A stretch of DNA of 64,000 nucleotides, from the NCBI RefSeq assembly GCF_040958695.1, contig NZ_CP162599.1:2266001-2330000 (forward strand), in the 5' to 3' direction. The DNA is from Ornithinibacillus sp. 4-3 (GTDB lineage: Bacteria; Bacillota; Bacilli; Bacillales; Amphibacillaceae). A program made the translations under genes and the position numbers. Under the pieces are notes generated by a model. The model did not search any database and had not been told where the DNA came from. It saw only the letters and a program-made list of their open reading frames with translations. Of this stretch, positions 50,153-59,828 are shown piece after piece; positions within the stretch are counted from its first letter, which is position 1; each line of letters begins with the position of its first letter.

Positions 50153-50216
50153 AAGACTGAGACAAATTAAAATTTCTAAAAACATTACGGATGTTTTTTA
50201 TATTTGCCTCAGTCTA
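50153..50216 (-). terminator. Nested hairpin terminator after tyrS
   Basis: Outer arms GACTGAG and CTCAGTC extended by CAAAT/ATTTG, with an inner AAAAACAT/ATGTTTTT hairpin. It lies 10 nt past the tyrS stop. Confidence 0.65.
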
Positions 50217-50225
50217 TAGCCACTT

Positions 50226-51497
50226 TTAATTGTATTGTATTAAGAAGTAGTTTTTACGTCCGCGACGAATAATAGTAAATTGATTTTCGATGCGATCTGC
50301 TTGCTCCAATACATAATTGAGATCTTGATTACGTTCACCATTAATATAAATTGCTCCGTTAGTAATGTCTTCACGAGCTTGACGACGTGAAGGTGAGATT
50401 TTAGCATCTACTAATAAATCAATTAAGCTCATATCCCCTTGCTCAGCTACGTATGTAGGAACATCTTTAAATCCTTGTTTAATTTCACTAGCTGTCAAAG
50501 TTTTTACATCTCCACTAAATAAAGATGCCGAAATTTTAATTGCTTGTGCTAATGCTTCTTCTCCGTGAACCCATTTCGTAATTTCTTCCGCTAAACGTTT
50601 TTGTGCTTTGCGCTCATTTGGGCGCTCTACAACTTCTATTTCTAATGAAGAAGTCTCCTCTTCTGATAAGAACGTAAAATATTTAATAAACTTGATTACA
50701 TCACGATCATCTGTGTTAATCCAGAATTGGTAAAATTCATATGGTGTAGTTTTTTCTTTATCTAACCATACTGCCCCACCAGCCGTTTTACCAAACTTCG
50801 TGCCATCTGCTTTTGTAATTAATGGAACTGTTAAGCCAAAAACTTGAATCTCTTCTTCTTGATTCTCTCGGGAACGACGGATGTACTCCATTCCAGCCGT
50901 AATATTCCCCCACTGATCACTACCACCAATTTGCAATGTACAATTATCTTGAACATATAAATTATAGAAATCAAAAGATTGTAGCAACATATAGCTAAAC
51001 TCTGTGTATGTGATTCCCTGCTCAATCCGCGAAGAAACAGAATCCTTTGCTAGCATATAATTAATTGTAAAATGCTTGCCAACATCTCTTAAGAATTCAA
51101 TATATGTTTTCGACGATAACCAATCATGGTTATTTCTAGCTAATGGCGAATTTTCATGCTCATCAAATTGAAGCAGTGAACCTAATTGATTTTTAATACT
51201 CTCACTATACCCTTGTACAACCTCAGCTGTATTAAGTGATCTTTCAGAAGTACGCCCGCTTGGGTCACCAATCATTCCTGTACCTCCACCAATTAATGCA
51301 ATAGGTCGATGTCCTGCTAATTGGAATCGTTTTAACATGGTAATTGGTAGTAAATGACCAATATGCAAACTATCTGCTGTAGGATCAAATCCACAATATA
51401 GAGTAACCACATTCTTACTTAAATGTGCTTGAAGCCCTTCTCTATCTGTCACTGAATGTACTAAACCACGACTTTCTAAATCCTGTAAAATATCCAC
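50226..51497 (-). CDS. tyrS: Tyrosyl-tRNA synthetase
   Basis: A 423-residue class I synthetase. It has DSLHIGHLLP (HIGH), the tyrosine-binding QIGGSDQWGN, KFGKTAGG (KMSKS equivalent) and a C-terminal S4 RNA-binding domain (RRQAREDITNGAIYING). It is expressed behind a T-box leader, so uncharged tRNA-Tyr should raise transcription. Monocistronic. In B. subtilis tyrS lies here as well. Confidence 0.97.
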   Translation of the reverse strand: MDILQDLESRGLVHSVTDREGLQAHLSKNVVTLYCGFDPTADSLHIGHLLPITMLKRFQLAGHRPIALIGGGTGMIGDPSGRTSERSLNTAEVVQGYSESIKNQLGSLLQFDEHENSPLARNNHDWLSSKTYIEFLRDVGKHFTINYMLAKDSVSSRIEQGITYTEFSYMLLQSFDFYNLYVQDNCTLQIGGSDQWGNITAGMEYIRRSRENQEEEIQVFGLTVPLITKADGTKFGKTAGGAVWLDKEKTTPYEFYQFWINTDDRDVIKFIKYFTFLSEEETSSLEIEVVERPNERKAQKRLAEEITKWVHGEEALAQAIKISASLFSGDVKTLTASEIKQGFKDVPTYVAEQGDMSLIDLLVDAKISPSRRQAREDITNGAIYINGERNQDLNYVLEQADRIENQFTIIRRGRKNYFLIQYN

Positions 51498-51530
51498 TTT
51501 TTCTTCTCCTCTATAAAAAAATATAAAAAA

Positions 51531-51745
51531 ACCCGTCCCTCAAAAAAGGGACGAGCTTATCCTCGCGTTACCACCCTTGTTGCATAATGATATGCCACTC
51601 TAGGTTTGATATCGGTGCAAACCACCGTCTAAAATAGAAATGCTCCAGATTGTAATTCGTATGTAAATATTTGCTAGTTTCCACCAACCACTAGCTCTCT
51701 ATGTTAGGGATTTACAATACTACTTATTCTTTCATCGCTAAGTAT
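51531..51745 (-). promoter_or_regulatory. T-box riboswitch of tyrS
   Basis: On the minus strand the T-box sequence AGGGTGGTAACGCG (51564-51577) is followed by a terminator hairpin (CGTCCCT/AGGGACG, 51534-51553) and a T-run, all just upstream of tyrS. The Stem I region lies at about 51620-51740, with GAATTACAATCTGGAG as the likely specifier loop (UAC, tyrosine) and AGAGAG further 5'. Confidence 0.9.
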
Positions 51746-51875
51746 TTTTAAATTTGTTATTTATAGTTCTATCATAAATATTAAAAGAATGCAATAAGAA
51801 ATGTTTTAGGTAAGACATGTCAAATCTATTTTCGCAATAGCTTATGGTTAGGAAATGTATATTTTAGATATAATT

Positions 51876-52070
51876 TCAAACAAACAAATTTAAAGTCCTA
51901 ATTATTCTATACTTTTTTTCCTTATCCATTTGTTCTTCCAGCATCTTTTTCAACATTCTGCTCGTTTCTGAGCTATCAATACCTCTTCTTACCGCTGTCT
52001 CTATTACTACATAGAGTATAAAAAGTCCAACGATGTATAAAAATATGGATAAACCAGCACCTACTCCCAT
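51876..52070 (-). CDS. Small single-helix membrane protein
   Basis: A 64-residue protein: one N-terminal membrane helix (about 5-25) followed by a charged amphipathic tail (SSETSRMLKKMLEEQMDKEKK). GGAGGTGATAGA precedes ATG. It lies between the tyrS T-box and the divergent penicillin-binding protein gene. No family recognised; the good ribosome-binding site is the main evidence that it is real. Confidence 0.6.
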   Translation of the reverse strand: MGVGAGLSIFLYIVGLFILYVVIETAVRRGIDSSETSRMLKKMLEEQMDKEKKYRIIRTLNLFV

Positions 52071-52283
52071 TCTATCACCTCCAATTACACCAGGATTTTG
52101 TTATAAGATTATCATCTGATTCTAATAATGCAATAGGCTTATAATAATCGCATCACTAGTGGAAAGTACAAAGTAAATTATCATGTCCACAAACTGTATG
52201 AGCATAACGAATTTCTTGCAGAAAATATACACTTTTTCCAAACTGGAAAAATATATCAAATGATACATCTTTAAATTCACCTA

Positions 52284-52292
52284 TGATATAAT
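52284..52292 (+). promoter_or_regulatory. Extended -10 promoter candidate of the PBP gene
   Basis: TGATATAAT, an extended -10 with no good -35, about 28 nt before the GTG start. Confidence 0.45.
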
Positions 52293-52320
52293 AAAAGATG
52301 GTTATTTAGGAGGTATTATA

Positions 52321-55300
52321 GTGAATTCTAAACATAATAAAAAGAAAAGTATACAAGACGTTAAACGTTACTTTAATAAGGATAAAATTTCCAAATCATT
52401 TAGAGTAACCTACGATGTTTTTTGGAATGTAATTTTATTCTTTATCGTTATTGGTGTCATTGGTGTATTTTTTGCTGGTGGGGTTGGTGCAGGCTATTTC
52501 GCATCACTTGTAAAGGATGAACCCATCAGAAGTTATGAAGATATGGAACAGCACATCTATGACTTTGAAGAAACCTCAAAGCTCTATTTCGCAGATAATG
52601 TTTACTTAGGTGATATCCGCACGGACTTACATCGTGAGATTATTGAACTTGAGGATGTTTCTGAAACATTAATCCATGCTGTTATCGCAACAGAAGATGA
52701 ATATTTTCATGAACATAAAGGAATTGTACCAAAAGCAATTGTTCGTGCTGTCTTACAAGAAGTACTGAACTCTAATGTTCAAACAGGTGGTAGTACACTC
52801 ACCCAACAATTAATAAAAAACCAAATTTTAACAAATGAAGTTTCATTTGAAAGAAAGGCAAAAGAAATTTTATTAGCGCTACGCTTAGAGCAGTTCTTTT
52901 CTAAAGATGAAATCTTAGAGTCTTATTTAAATATCATACCATATGGACGTGATTCTTCAGGACGTAATATTGCTGGGATACAAACAGCTGCTCAAGGTGT
53001 TTTTGGGCTAGATGTGCAAGATCTAAATTTAGCTCAATCGGCATATCTAGCTGGTTTACCACAAAGCCCTTCTGCTTACACACCGTTTACAAATGGCGGT
53101 GATTTAAAAGAAGAAGATGGATTGAAGCCAGGTATTAACCGAATGAAGACTGTGCTTAAGCGAATGCATGAGAATGAATATATTACAAAAGAAGAATATG
53201 AAGAAGCATTAGAATATCCAATTCAAGAAGACTTCATTGAGAAGAAGAAATCACCAGTTGAGGAATATCCATTCTTAACCTATGAATTACAAGATCGTGC
53301 AAAAGATATTCTAATGGAAATACTTGCTGAAAAAGATGGTTATACATTAGATGATCTAGAAAAAAATGCAGAGCTACATGAGGAATACAGAATTTTAGCA
53401 GATCGTGATTTAAGAAGAAACGGTTACAATATCCATTCAACAATTGATAAAAAAATCTATGATGCACAGCAGAAAGTTGCTAGAGAGTACCCACATTATG
53501 GTCCAGATAGAAAGCTTAAAGATGGAACTATGGACCAGATTCAACTAGGCTCTATGTTAATCGAAAACAAAACAGGTAAAATTCTTAGCTTTGTCGGTGG
53601 TCGAGAATTCACTCAAGACAATGAATGGAATTATGCAACAAATGCTAAGCGCTCCAATGGGAGTACAATGAAACCTCTACTAGATTATGCACCAGCAATG
53701 GAATTAGGCGTTATCCAACCAGGTTCTGTGCTTGCAGATATTCCTTTACCAGTTGATTTCCCAGGTACACAATATAAGGTGGGTAACTATGGTGGAGGTA
53801 ATTATGGCTTAGTATCTGCACGTCAAGCCTTAGCAAGTTCATATAATATTCCAGCTGCAAAAGTATATTCTATGATTATCAATGAAGACCCTGTTAAAAA
53901 TTATTTACAGAAAATGGGCTTTTCATCTATTCATAAGAGTGATAGATCTAATGACCATCTCAACCCTTCTATGTCACTTGGTGGGATGACAGATGGTGTT
54001 ACAGTGGAAGAAAACACAAATGCTTACACTACCTTTTCTAACGGTGGTAAATTTATCGATGGATATATGATTGATAAAATAACAACACATGATGGTACTG
54101 TTATTTATGAACATGAACCTGAACCAGTAGACGTATTCTCTCCACAAACATCTTACTTAATGCTTGATATGATGCGTGATGTAATTAAGAGCGGAACTGC
54201 TAATTACTTACAATCACAGCTCAAGTATGGTGGTGTGGATTGGGCAGGTAAAACTGGTACAACAAACGATTATCATGATGCTTGGTTTATTGCAACAAAT
54301 CCAAATGTAACGATGGGTACATGGATTGGTTACAACACACCTTATAATATTAAAGATAGTTGTTATGGCTGTTCTTTAAGTTATAGTCAACGAAATTTAA
54401 AAGTATGGGCAGAATTAATGAATGTTGCAACAGATATTAATCCTGAATTAATGGCACCAAAAGAACGCTTTAAACAACCAGAAGGAATTGTATCGCGTAG
54501 CTATTGTGCAATCTCTGGCTTAGCACCTTCTAAGCTTTGTCAACAGCTTGGACTTGTCCGTTCGGATATCTATAACTCTAAATTTGTTCCAACAAAAGTG
54601 GATGATAGTTTAGTAGGCGGAGCTTATGTTGTAGTTGATGGAAAAGCTGTTCCTGCGGGTCCAGATACACCAAAAGAATTTATTAAAAATGATGGATATG
54701 CTTTTAATCCTGATTTCTTGAAACGAAATGGCTATGACAGATTAAGCGATCTCAGTTTATTATTCCCTCGCACCAATAGAGATATATGGGAAAAAATTGG
54801 ATTCAAGGGTGCAACAGCTGCTGGTTCCCTATCAGAGGGTGGCTCCTTATCTCCACCAGGTTCTGTAGCACATTCTGGTGAAACTCTCACTTGGAAAAAA
54901 GGATCTGGAAATGTTGTCGGATATCGAGTTTATCGTTCTACTGGTGATAATTTTAAACTTGTTGGTAGTACACAGGATACGAATTTTAAAGTCGGAAAAT
55001 CCGATGCTTTATATGTAGTAAGATCTGTAGACTTCTCTGGTAAAGAATCCGATCCTTCTAAAGAAGTTCAAGTAGGTAAGTCTGCTGAAGAGCTTGAAAA
55101 AGAACAGAAGGAAAAAGAGGAGCAAGAGGCAAAAGAGAAGGAAGAACAAGAGAAGAAGGAAAAAGAGGAACAGGAAAAGAAAGAGAAAGAACAGAAAGAA
55201 AAAGAACAAAAGGAAAAAGAGCAAAAAGATAAAGAAGAACAAGCGAAAAAAGAAGCCGCGGCAAAAGCTAAAGAAGAAGAAAAGAAAAAAGAACAAGAGA

Positions 55301-55350
55301 AAAATAACCAACCAGCACAAGAATCAACTGATGACGAAGAAGAAGATTAA
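52321..55350 (+). CDS. Class A penicillin-binding protein with FN3 and KE-rich tail
   Basis: A 1009-residue bifunctional wall synthase. One membrane helix (about 35-58) precedes a GT51 glycosyltransferase (ATEDEYFHEHKG, catalytic E125; GGSTLTQQLIKN) and a transpeptidase domain with S448-T-M-K451, S507-Y-N509 and K644-T-G-T-T. A fibronectin type III-like module (about 830-905) follows. The last 95 residues are almost only K, E and Q in a KEKEEQ-like periodicity. GTG start after TTAGGAGG. It lies between tyrS and motPS. The tail is probably surface-exposed and may interact with wall polymers. Confidence 0.93.
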   Translation: MNSKHNKKKSIQDVKRYFNKDKISKSFRVTYDVFWNVILFFIVIGVIGVFFAGGVGAGYFASLVKDEPIRSYEDMEQHIYDFEETSKLYFADNVYLGDIRTDLHREIIELEDVSETLIHAVIATEDEYFHEHKGIVPKAIVRAVLQEVLNSNVQTGGSTLTQQLIKNQILTNEVSFERKAKEILLALRLEQFFSKDEILESYLNIIPYGRDSSGRNIAGIQTAAQGVFGLDVQDLNLAQSAYLAGLPQSPSAYTPFTNGGDLKEEDGLKPGINRMKTVLKRMHENEYITKEEYEEALEYPIQEDFIEKKKSPVEEYPFLTYELQDRAKDILMEILAEKDGYTLDDLEKNAELHEEYRILADRDLRRNGYNIHSTIDKKIYDAQQKVAREYPHYGPDRKLKDGTMDQIQLGSMLIENKTGKILSFVGGREFTQDNEWNYATNAKRSNGSTMKPLLDYAPAMELGVIQPGSVLADIPLPVDFPGTQYKVGNYGGGNYGLVSARQALASSYNIPAAKVYSMIINEDPVKNYLQKMGFSSIHKSDRSNDHLNPSMSLGGMTDGVTVEENTNAYTTFSNGGKFIDGYMIDKITTHDGTVIYEHEPEPVDVFSPQTSYLMLDMMRDVIKSGTANYLQSQLKYGGVDWAGKTGTTNDYHDAWFIATNPNVTMGTWIGYNTPYNIKDSCYGCSLSYSQRNLKVWAELMNVATDINPELMAPKERFKQPEGIVSRSYCAISGLAPSKLCQQLGLVRSDIYNSKFVPTKVDDSLVGGAYVVVDGKAVPAGPDTPKEFIKNDGYAFNPDFLKRNGYDRLSDLSLLFPRTNRDIWEKIGFKGATAAGSLSEGGSLSPPGSVAHSGETLTWKKGSGNVVGYRVYRSTGDNFKLVGSTQDTNFKVGKSDALYVVRSVDFSGKESDPSKEVQVGKSAEELEKEQKEKEEQEAKEKEEQEKKEKEEQEKKEKEQKEKEQKEKEQKDKEEQAKKEAAAKAKEEEKKKEQEKNNQPAQESTDDEEED

Positions 55351-55385
55351 TTAAATAGTTAATCTAGAAAGTCAAAATGTATGCA

Positions 55386-55433
55386 CACCCTAGAAATTAG
55401 AGCAAATAAAGCTAATTTCTAGGGTGTTTTTTT
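55386..55433 (+). terminator. Terminator of the PBP gene
   Basis: A 15-bp perfect stem (CACCCTAGAAATTAG and complement) with an 11-nt loop followed by seven T residues. Confidence 0.92.
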
Positions 55434-55740
55434 ATGGTTAAATGAGTTTCTATAAATGACTAAGGCTTAACGTTATTATGATAATAACGTAGATCTTAAA
55501 GCAGTATGCTAGGATCTCCTGTACTTACAAGCAGCCAAGTTTCGAAATTCATGTTATTTATCTGACCCAACAATGTAAATTCCCGGAAATTTTATAAAGT
55601 ATCGCTCCGTTTATCAAAAACGAAAAGAGGTCAATCTGAAAGGGCTGATTTTTTTCTTAATTTAATTAATATTTTAAAAAGAAGAAAGTATATTAACATA
55701 TTGAATAGGACTTTGAAAAGAATATGAAAATTTAGGGGAT
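55434..55740. other. Gap with a 21-bp palindrome
   Basis: ACGTTATTAT-G-ATAATAACGT (55470-55490) is a perfect 10-bp inverted repeat around one base. Further right are AATTCCCGGAAATT (about 55577) and AT-rich DNA. No gene recognised. Confidence 0.5.
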
Positions 55741-55764
55741 GAGGATATTACAAAATATCAAAAG

Positions 55765-56277
55765 GTGTCGTTAAGTATATTTATTACAAGTGGATTATTA
55801 TTACTGTTTGCAGGTTTTTTAAGTATGGCTAACAATTATATTCAAATAGGAGTAAAAAGTAAAATCTTATCTTATTTTGAGATTAATAATTTATTAGTAT
55901 GTATATTAGTGATAACAGGTATTATTTGTTTAGGGATAGTTATTAAATCAACACCAGTCAAGGTAGTTCTAAATATACTTATAATACTGGGATTAATTTT
56001 ATATTTAATTAGTAGTTTTTTCGAGAGAGCCGACACTACTTATACAGCGTTTTACTCAGAAAGTGGAAAAGAAAGGTTTTTAGCTATGGAGAGGCATAGG
56101 GGAAGTGAGATATATCAAGTAACGGGAGGAATATTTCTACATTATAAAGGGAAATTAAACGTAGGTGATAACTGGTTTCCATTTAAGAACGGTGAATACT
56201 CTATTTATTGGGGAGAATCCAATAAAATGATTATTTTTGATTCTGCAGGAAATAAGTTAGAAATCTATTACGATTAA
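55765..56277 (+). CDS. Hypothetical membrane protein
   Basis: A protein of about 170 residues with three hydrophobic helices (about 3-22, 40-58, 66-84) and a soluble C-terminal half (about 90-170) rich in aromatic residues. No family recognised. The start is uncertain: GTG at 55765 has no near ribosome-binding site. TAGGGG (about 55733) is 8 nt before an in-frame ATT at 55747, whose product would start ITKYQKVSLS, so AUU initiation is possible. It stands alone between the PBP gene and the motPS region and is probably accessory. Confidence 0.55.
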   Translation: MSLSIFITSGLLLLFAGFLSMANNYIQIGVKSKILSYFEINNLLVCILVITGIICLGIVIKSTPVKVVLNILIILGLILYLISSFFERADTTYTAFYSESGKERFLAMERHRGSEIYQVTGGIFLHYKGKLNVGDNWFPFKNGEYSIYWGESNKMIIFDSAGNKLEIYYD

Positions 56278-56560
56278 GAGAAAGAAGAGGCTGGGACATA
56301 ACTAGTCTCTAATGATGAAAAACGGTCGTGTTTATTATTGTGATTTTGTTGAAGTTTTGGGAACTGGCAGTGTATTTTCGGGAGTGTAAACTAAACTGTG
56401 TAGTAAGAGCCGTACGCTTTCCTTAGTTTACACGATTTAAGTACTCATATTTTGCCTCTAGAAGGCTGATTAAATCATTTAATTGTTGCTCTTTTTCTGC
56501 AATTTTTTTCATACCCGATTTATTCAATTATAATTCTTATTTTTTATTTGTAAAAAATAC
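56278..56560. repeat. Repeat-derived DNA with a long inverted repeat
   Basis: Begins with GAGGCTGGGACATAACTAG, a phrase I know from Firmicute intergenic repeats. GTGTAAACTAA (56384-56394) and its exact complement (56423-56433) form an 11-bp inverted repeat. On the minus strand a 29-codon remnant (MKKIAEKEQQLNDLI and on) ends at the right arm. Probably debris of an insertion. Confidence 0.45.
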
Positions 56561-56589
56561 TTAAAGATAGAATGTTTGTTAAGAAGCAA

Positions 56590-56690
56590 TAAGCATTTAT
56601 TCCTGATCTACTAAAAATAATCTTTTATTGTAAAATGCAGTTGCTATTGCCATTAACTCACCTTCACTAAAAATATAAACATCCAACAAA
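56590..56690 (-). pseudogene. C-terminal fragment of a thioesterase-like (hotdog) gene
   Basis: In one minus-strand frame, between stop codons, a run containing DVYIFSEGELMAIATAFYNK can be read, like the last strand of PaaI-type hotdog thioesterases. No upstream domain remains in frame and the frame is blocked by a stop. Weakly supported. Confidence 0.3.
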
Positions 56691-56772
56691 AATGACTTCT
56701 AAAAAATTCTATATTTTCAACTGCTTTCTTCCAAAACCTTAGAAAAAATTACATCATCGTTAGTATTCATGT

Positions 56773-56822
56773 AAAAAATCCCTAGAATTAGATTTGTGAT
56801 CTAACTCTAAGGATTTTTTTAC
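56773..56822 (-). terminator. Terminator of motS
   Basis: AATCCCTAGAATTAGAT pairs with ATCTAACTCTAAGGATT, with a 5-nt loop and A/T-rich runs on both sides, next to the motS stop. Confidence 0.85.
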
Positions 56823-56829
56823 ATTTATA

Positions 56830-57612
56830 CTATTCTTCTAATTCCGCTTGTTCTTCTAAGATTACAATTTCTACTCTTCTATTTTGACCTAAATTAGTAG
56901 GTGATGTATTTGGAACAATTGGACGGGTTTCTGCGTAAATACTTCCAGATAAGCGTGTTGGGCTAATATTATACTCATCAATTAAATAACGAATAACACT
57001 ACTCGAACGTGCTCCAGATAGTTCCCAATTAGAAGGATAACGATAATTAGATATCGGTCTGTTATCAGCATGTCCTTCTACTTTTACCGCATTTGGAATT
57101 TCAGATAATAATGTTCCTACTTCCGTTAAAAAAGGCTTTGCTGATTCAATAATCTCTGCCTCGCCTGAATTAAATAAAATGTTTTCAGGTAAAATCAGGA
57201 CTACTCCTCGCTCTGTACGTGTAGCAGAAATTACATTTGTTAAACCATGTTCTTGCAGAAAGTGCTCCACATCTTCCATCAATTCACCAAGAGAATCTTT
57301 CTCCTCTTGTTCATCTTCATCGCTTTCTTCCTCTGGTTTACTTGTAGGTAAATCATAATCATTTTCTTTTTCGCCTTTCTCGTTATGAGCAGGACTATCT
57401 GTTGGATTATCCATCGGAACCGCTGAAGGCAAAAAGTCGAAGATAGTTCGATTACGAAAAGAATCTGAAATAGCTTGGAATTTCTGGGCATCTACCTGTG
57501 ACATCGCAAATAACATAATAAAAAATACTAATATCAACTGGATCATATCTGAAAAGGTAACCATCCATGCAGGTGCACCCGGCTTCTGTTTTTTCCGTTC
57601 TTTACGCTTCAT
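56830..57612 (-). CDS. motS: Flagellar stator protein MotS (MotB type)
   Basis: A 260-residue stator subunit: short basic N-terminus, APAWMVTFSDMIQLILVFF membrane helix with the ion-carrying D22, an acidic linker (about 85-110), and an OmpA/MotB peptidoglycan-binding domain (VEGHADNRPIS, then LSGARSSSVIRYLI). The pairing with MotP beside ccpA is that of B. subtilis ytxDE, whose products form the sodium-driven stator. The ion is inferred from this orthology. It overlaps motP by 11 nt. Confidence 0.92.
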   Translation of the reverse strand: MKRKERKKQKPGAPAWMVTFSDMIQLILVFFIMLFAMSQVDAQKFQAISDSFRNRTIFDFLPSAVPMDNPTDSPAHNEKGEKENDYDLPTSKPEEESDEDEQEEKDSLGELMEDVEHFLQEHGLTNVISATRTERGVVLILPENILFNSGEAEIIESAKPFLTEVGTLLSEIPNAVKVEGHADNRPISNYRYPSNWELSGARSSSVIRYLIDEYNISPTRLSGSIYAETRPIVPNTSPTNLGQNRRVEIVILEEQAELEE

Positions 57613-58432
57613 TTGGATTACCCTCCAGGGATTCCTCAGCGATTTTATCTTCTGCTTCTTCTTTCACTTTTGCATCACCTGAAAGAAATGCGCTTAATTT
57701 TTCTTCTAGTACACGAGGGTTTTGCCCTGATTGTACTCCAATAACTCCCTCGATGATAATCTGTCTTATAAATACTTCTTCACCTGTTTTGTTTTCTAAC
57801 TTACTAGCCATTGGCAAAAACACAAGGTTTGCAAGCACTGTTCCATACAAAGTAGTAATTAATGCAATCGCCATATTCGGGCCTAAAGTAGATGGATCCT
57901 GTAAATTTCCAAGCATTAAAATCAATCCAATTAAGGTACCAATCATTCCCCAAGACGGTGCATACTCCCCTGCTTTTTCAACAACAGATCGGCCTTTCGC
58001 ATGTCTTTCTTCCATTGCAATAATTTCAGCATTCATTATGTCATTGATTACCTCTGGCTCTAAACCATCAACTGCAAGCAAAATCCCCTTTTTAATAAAC
58101 GGATCTTCAACTTCTTCCAGCTCATTTTCTAAAGCAAGAATTCCTTCTCGGCGAGCACGCTCCGACAGACGGACAAATAACCGAATTAAATCTGGTAATT
58201 TTTGATCTGTCTTAGAAAATGCTTCCTTCATCACGCCAAAAAACATCTTCATTTCATCGCCTTTAAAGTTGATCATTAATGAACCAAAAAGTCCCCCGAC
58301 TACAATTAATATAGAAGCTACATCAACAAATGCAACTACACCAGTAATACCTGCACTTGTTACAATTGCCATTGCAATCATCATAAAACCAAGTGTAATC
58401 CCGATTGGGGTCAATAAGTCTCTCTTTTTCAT
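57602..58432 (-). CDS. motP: Flagellar stator protein MotP (MotA type)
   Basis: A 276-residue protein with four membrane helices (about 8-26, 30-52, 155-175, 185-205), a large cytoplasmic loop (LSERARREGILALENEL) carrying the charged residues that touch the rotor, and EYAPSWGMIGTLIGLI around helix 3. An acidic tail follows. With MotS it forms the stator. It follows ccpA by 56 nt, as in B. subtilis, so some transcription may come from ccpA. Confidence 0.93.
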   Translation of the reverse strand: MKKRDLLTPIGITLGFMMIAMAIVTSAGITGVVAFVDVASILIVVGGLFGSLMINFKGDEMKMFFGVMKEAFSKTDQKLPDLIRLFVRLSERARREGILALENELEEVEDPFIKKGILLAVDGLEPEVINDIMNAEIIAMEERHAKGRSVVEKAGEYAPSWGMIGTLIGLILMLGNLQDPSTLGPNMAIALITTLYGTVLANLVFLPMASKLENKTGEEVFIRQIIIEGVIGVQSGQNPRVLEEKLSAFLSGDAKVKEEAEDKIAEESLEGNPNEA

Positions 58433-58488
58433 AACTTCACCAAGCCCTACCTAATTATGTCTTTATATAACATATATCGACAAGGTTT

Positions 58489-59484
58489 TTAATTAGTTGA
58501 GTTTCTTTCAATAATTCGATGTGGTAAAATAACTTTCTTTTCTTCCACTTCTTCTTTATTCATATATTTTGTTAATAATCGCATAGCAACTGCTCCAATA
58601 TCATACATTGGCTGATTAATCGTCGTTAAAGTAGGGCGTACCATTGTAGCAATTCTTGTGTTATTAAAACCAAATACTTCAATATCATCTGGTACTTTTA
58701 AACCTAAATCTTGTATACCGTGAATAACACCTAATGCTAATTCATCTGAAGCAACAAACACCGCAGTTATTTTTTCATCCAGAGAAAGAATTTTCTTAAT
58801 TCCTTCTACTCCTGCTTCATAAGTGTATTCACCTTTAACAATATAATCTTCATTAATTTCCATAGAAGCCTCTTTTAATGCTCTAACATAGCCTTCATAT
58901 TTCAGTCTATTTGTTCTAACATCTTCAAATCCATTAATGAATGCTACCTTCTGGTGGCCGCTATCAATAAGAAATTTTGTAGCTTCATACGCAGCTTCCT
59001 CATAATTAATATTTACAGATGGAAAAGAACCTGTTTCGTCATATGCTGCTGCAAGTACAATAGGTACAGAAGATGATAAGAATTGTTCTTCATATTCCTT
59101 CGTTACATGTCCACCCATAAAAAGAATTCCATCTACTTGCTTTTCTAACATATTATTTAATAAACGAAATTCCTTTTCTTTATTACGATCAGAATTACTT
59201 AAAATAATATTATACTTATACATTGTAGCAATATCTTCAATACCTCTAGCTAATTCCGAAAAGAAAATGCTAGAAATATCAGGAATAATTACACCAACTG
59301 TTGTTGTCTTTTTACTTGCTAAACCACGCGCAACTGCATTTGGACGATATCCTAATCTTTCAATGGTTGCCAATACTTTCTTTCTTGTTGATGGCTTTAC
59401 ATTTGGATTTCCATTCACTACACGTGATACAGTTGCCATTGATACATTAGCTTCTCTAGCAACGTCATAAATTGTAATACTCAT
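58489..59484 (-). CDS. ccpA: Catabolite control protein A
   Basis: A 331-residue LacI-family regulator. The N-terminal helix-turn-helix and hinge ([34 protein letters not shown]) and the periplasmic-binding-like core are intact. With HPr-Ser-P it binds cre sites to repress or activate carbon genes. The cre-like site before citZ in this window is a likely target. TTAGGAGGC precedes ATG. Confidence 0.96.
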   Translation of the reverse strand: MSITIYDVAREANVSMATVSRVVNGNPNVKPSTRKKVLATIERLGYRPNAVARGLASKKTTTVGVIIPDISSIFFSELARGIEDIATMYKYNIILSNSDRNKEKEFRLLNNMLEKQVDGILFMGGHVTKEYEEQFLSSSVPIVLAAAYDETGSFPSVNINYEEAAYEATKFLIDSGHQKVAFINGFEDVRTNRLKYEGYVRALKEASMEINEDYIVKGEYTYEAGVEGIKKILSLDEKITAVFVASDELALGVIHGIQDLGLKVPDDIEVFGFNNTRIATMVRPTLTTINQPMYDIGAVAMRLLTKYMNKEEVEEKKVILPHRIIERNSTN

Positions 59485-59828
59485 TGGTTAAGCCTCCTAT
59501 TTTTCTCTATCTTAATTGAAACCGAATCAAGAACATATTTTCCTATATCATATATTACTATAATTTTAACACGAAAGAAAAAGAAAGAGTAATTAAAAAT
59601 ACCTTGTATATAAGGCTTTTATAAAATGTTAAGTTGAAGGGAAAAGAAATATATTGAATTGATTTGGGGCTAAATTGGGGCTGAATTGGGGCTAAAAAAT
59701 AAGCGGGCAGATGCTAGAGAGTGAACCATATATATATAAATTGAAGCACTTACTGTAAAAAGTAGGTGCTTTTTAATGGATTATAATTTAATTTCTTTAT
59801 GTTACTTCCGATATAAAAATTAATTACA
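59485..59828. other. ccpA upstream region and prophage boundary
   Basis: No gene seen. TTGGGGCT occurs three times at 11-nt spacing (59664, 59675, 59686). A terminator-like hairpin AGCACTTACT/AGTAGGTGCT with T-run lies at 59745-59775. The change from core to phage genes happens here, so an attachment site is likely in this gap. Confidence 0.5.

Noticed and set aside
55009..55354. Three ORFs overlapping the PBP tail on both strands (leucine/phenylalanine-rich or arginine/lysine-rich)
   Set aside because: They are frame shadows of the KE-rich repeat tract of the PBP gene; low-complexity DNA keeps all frames open.
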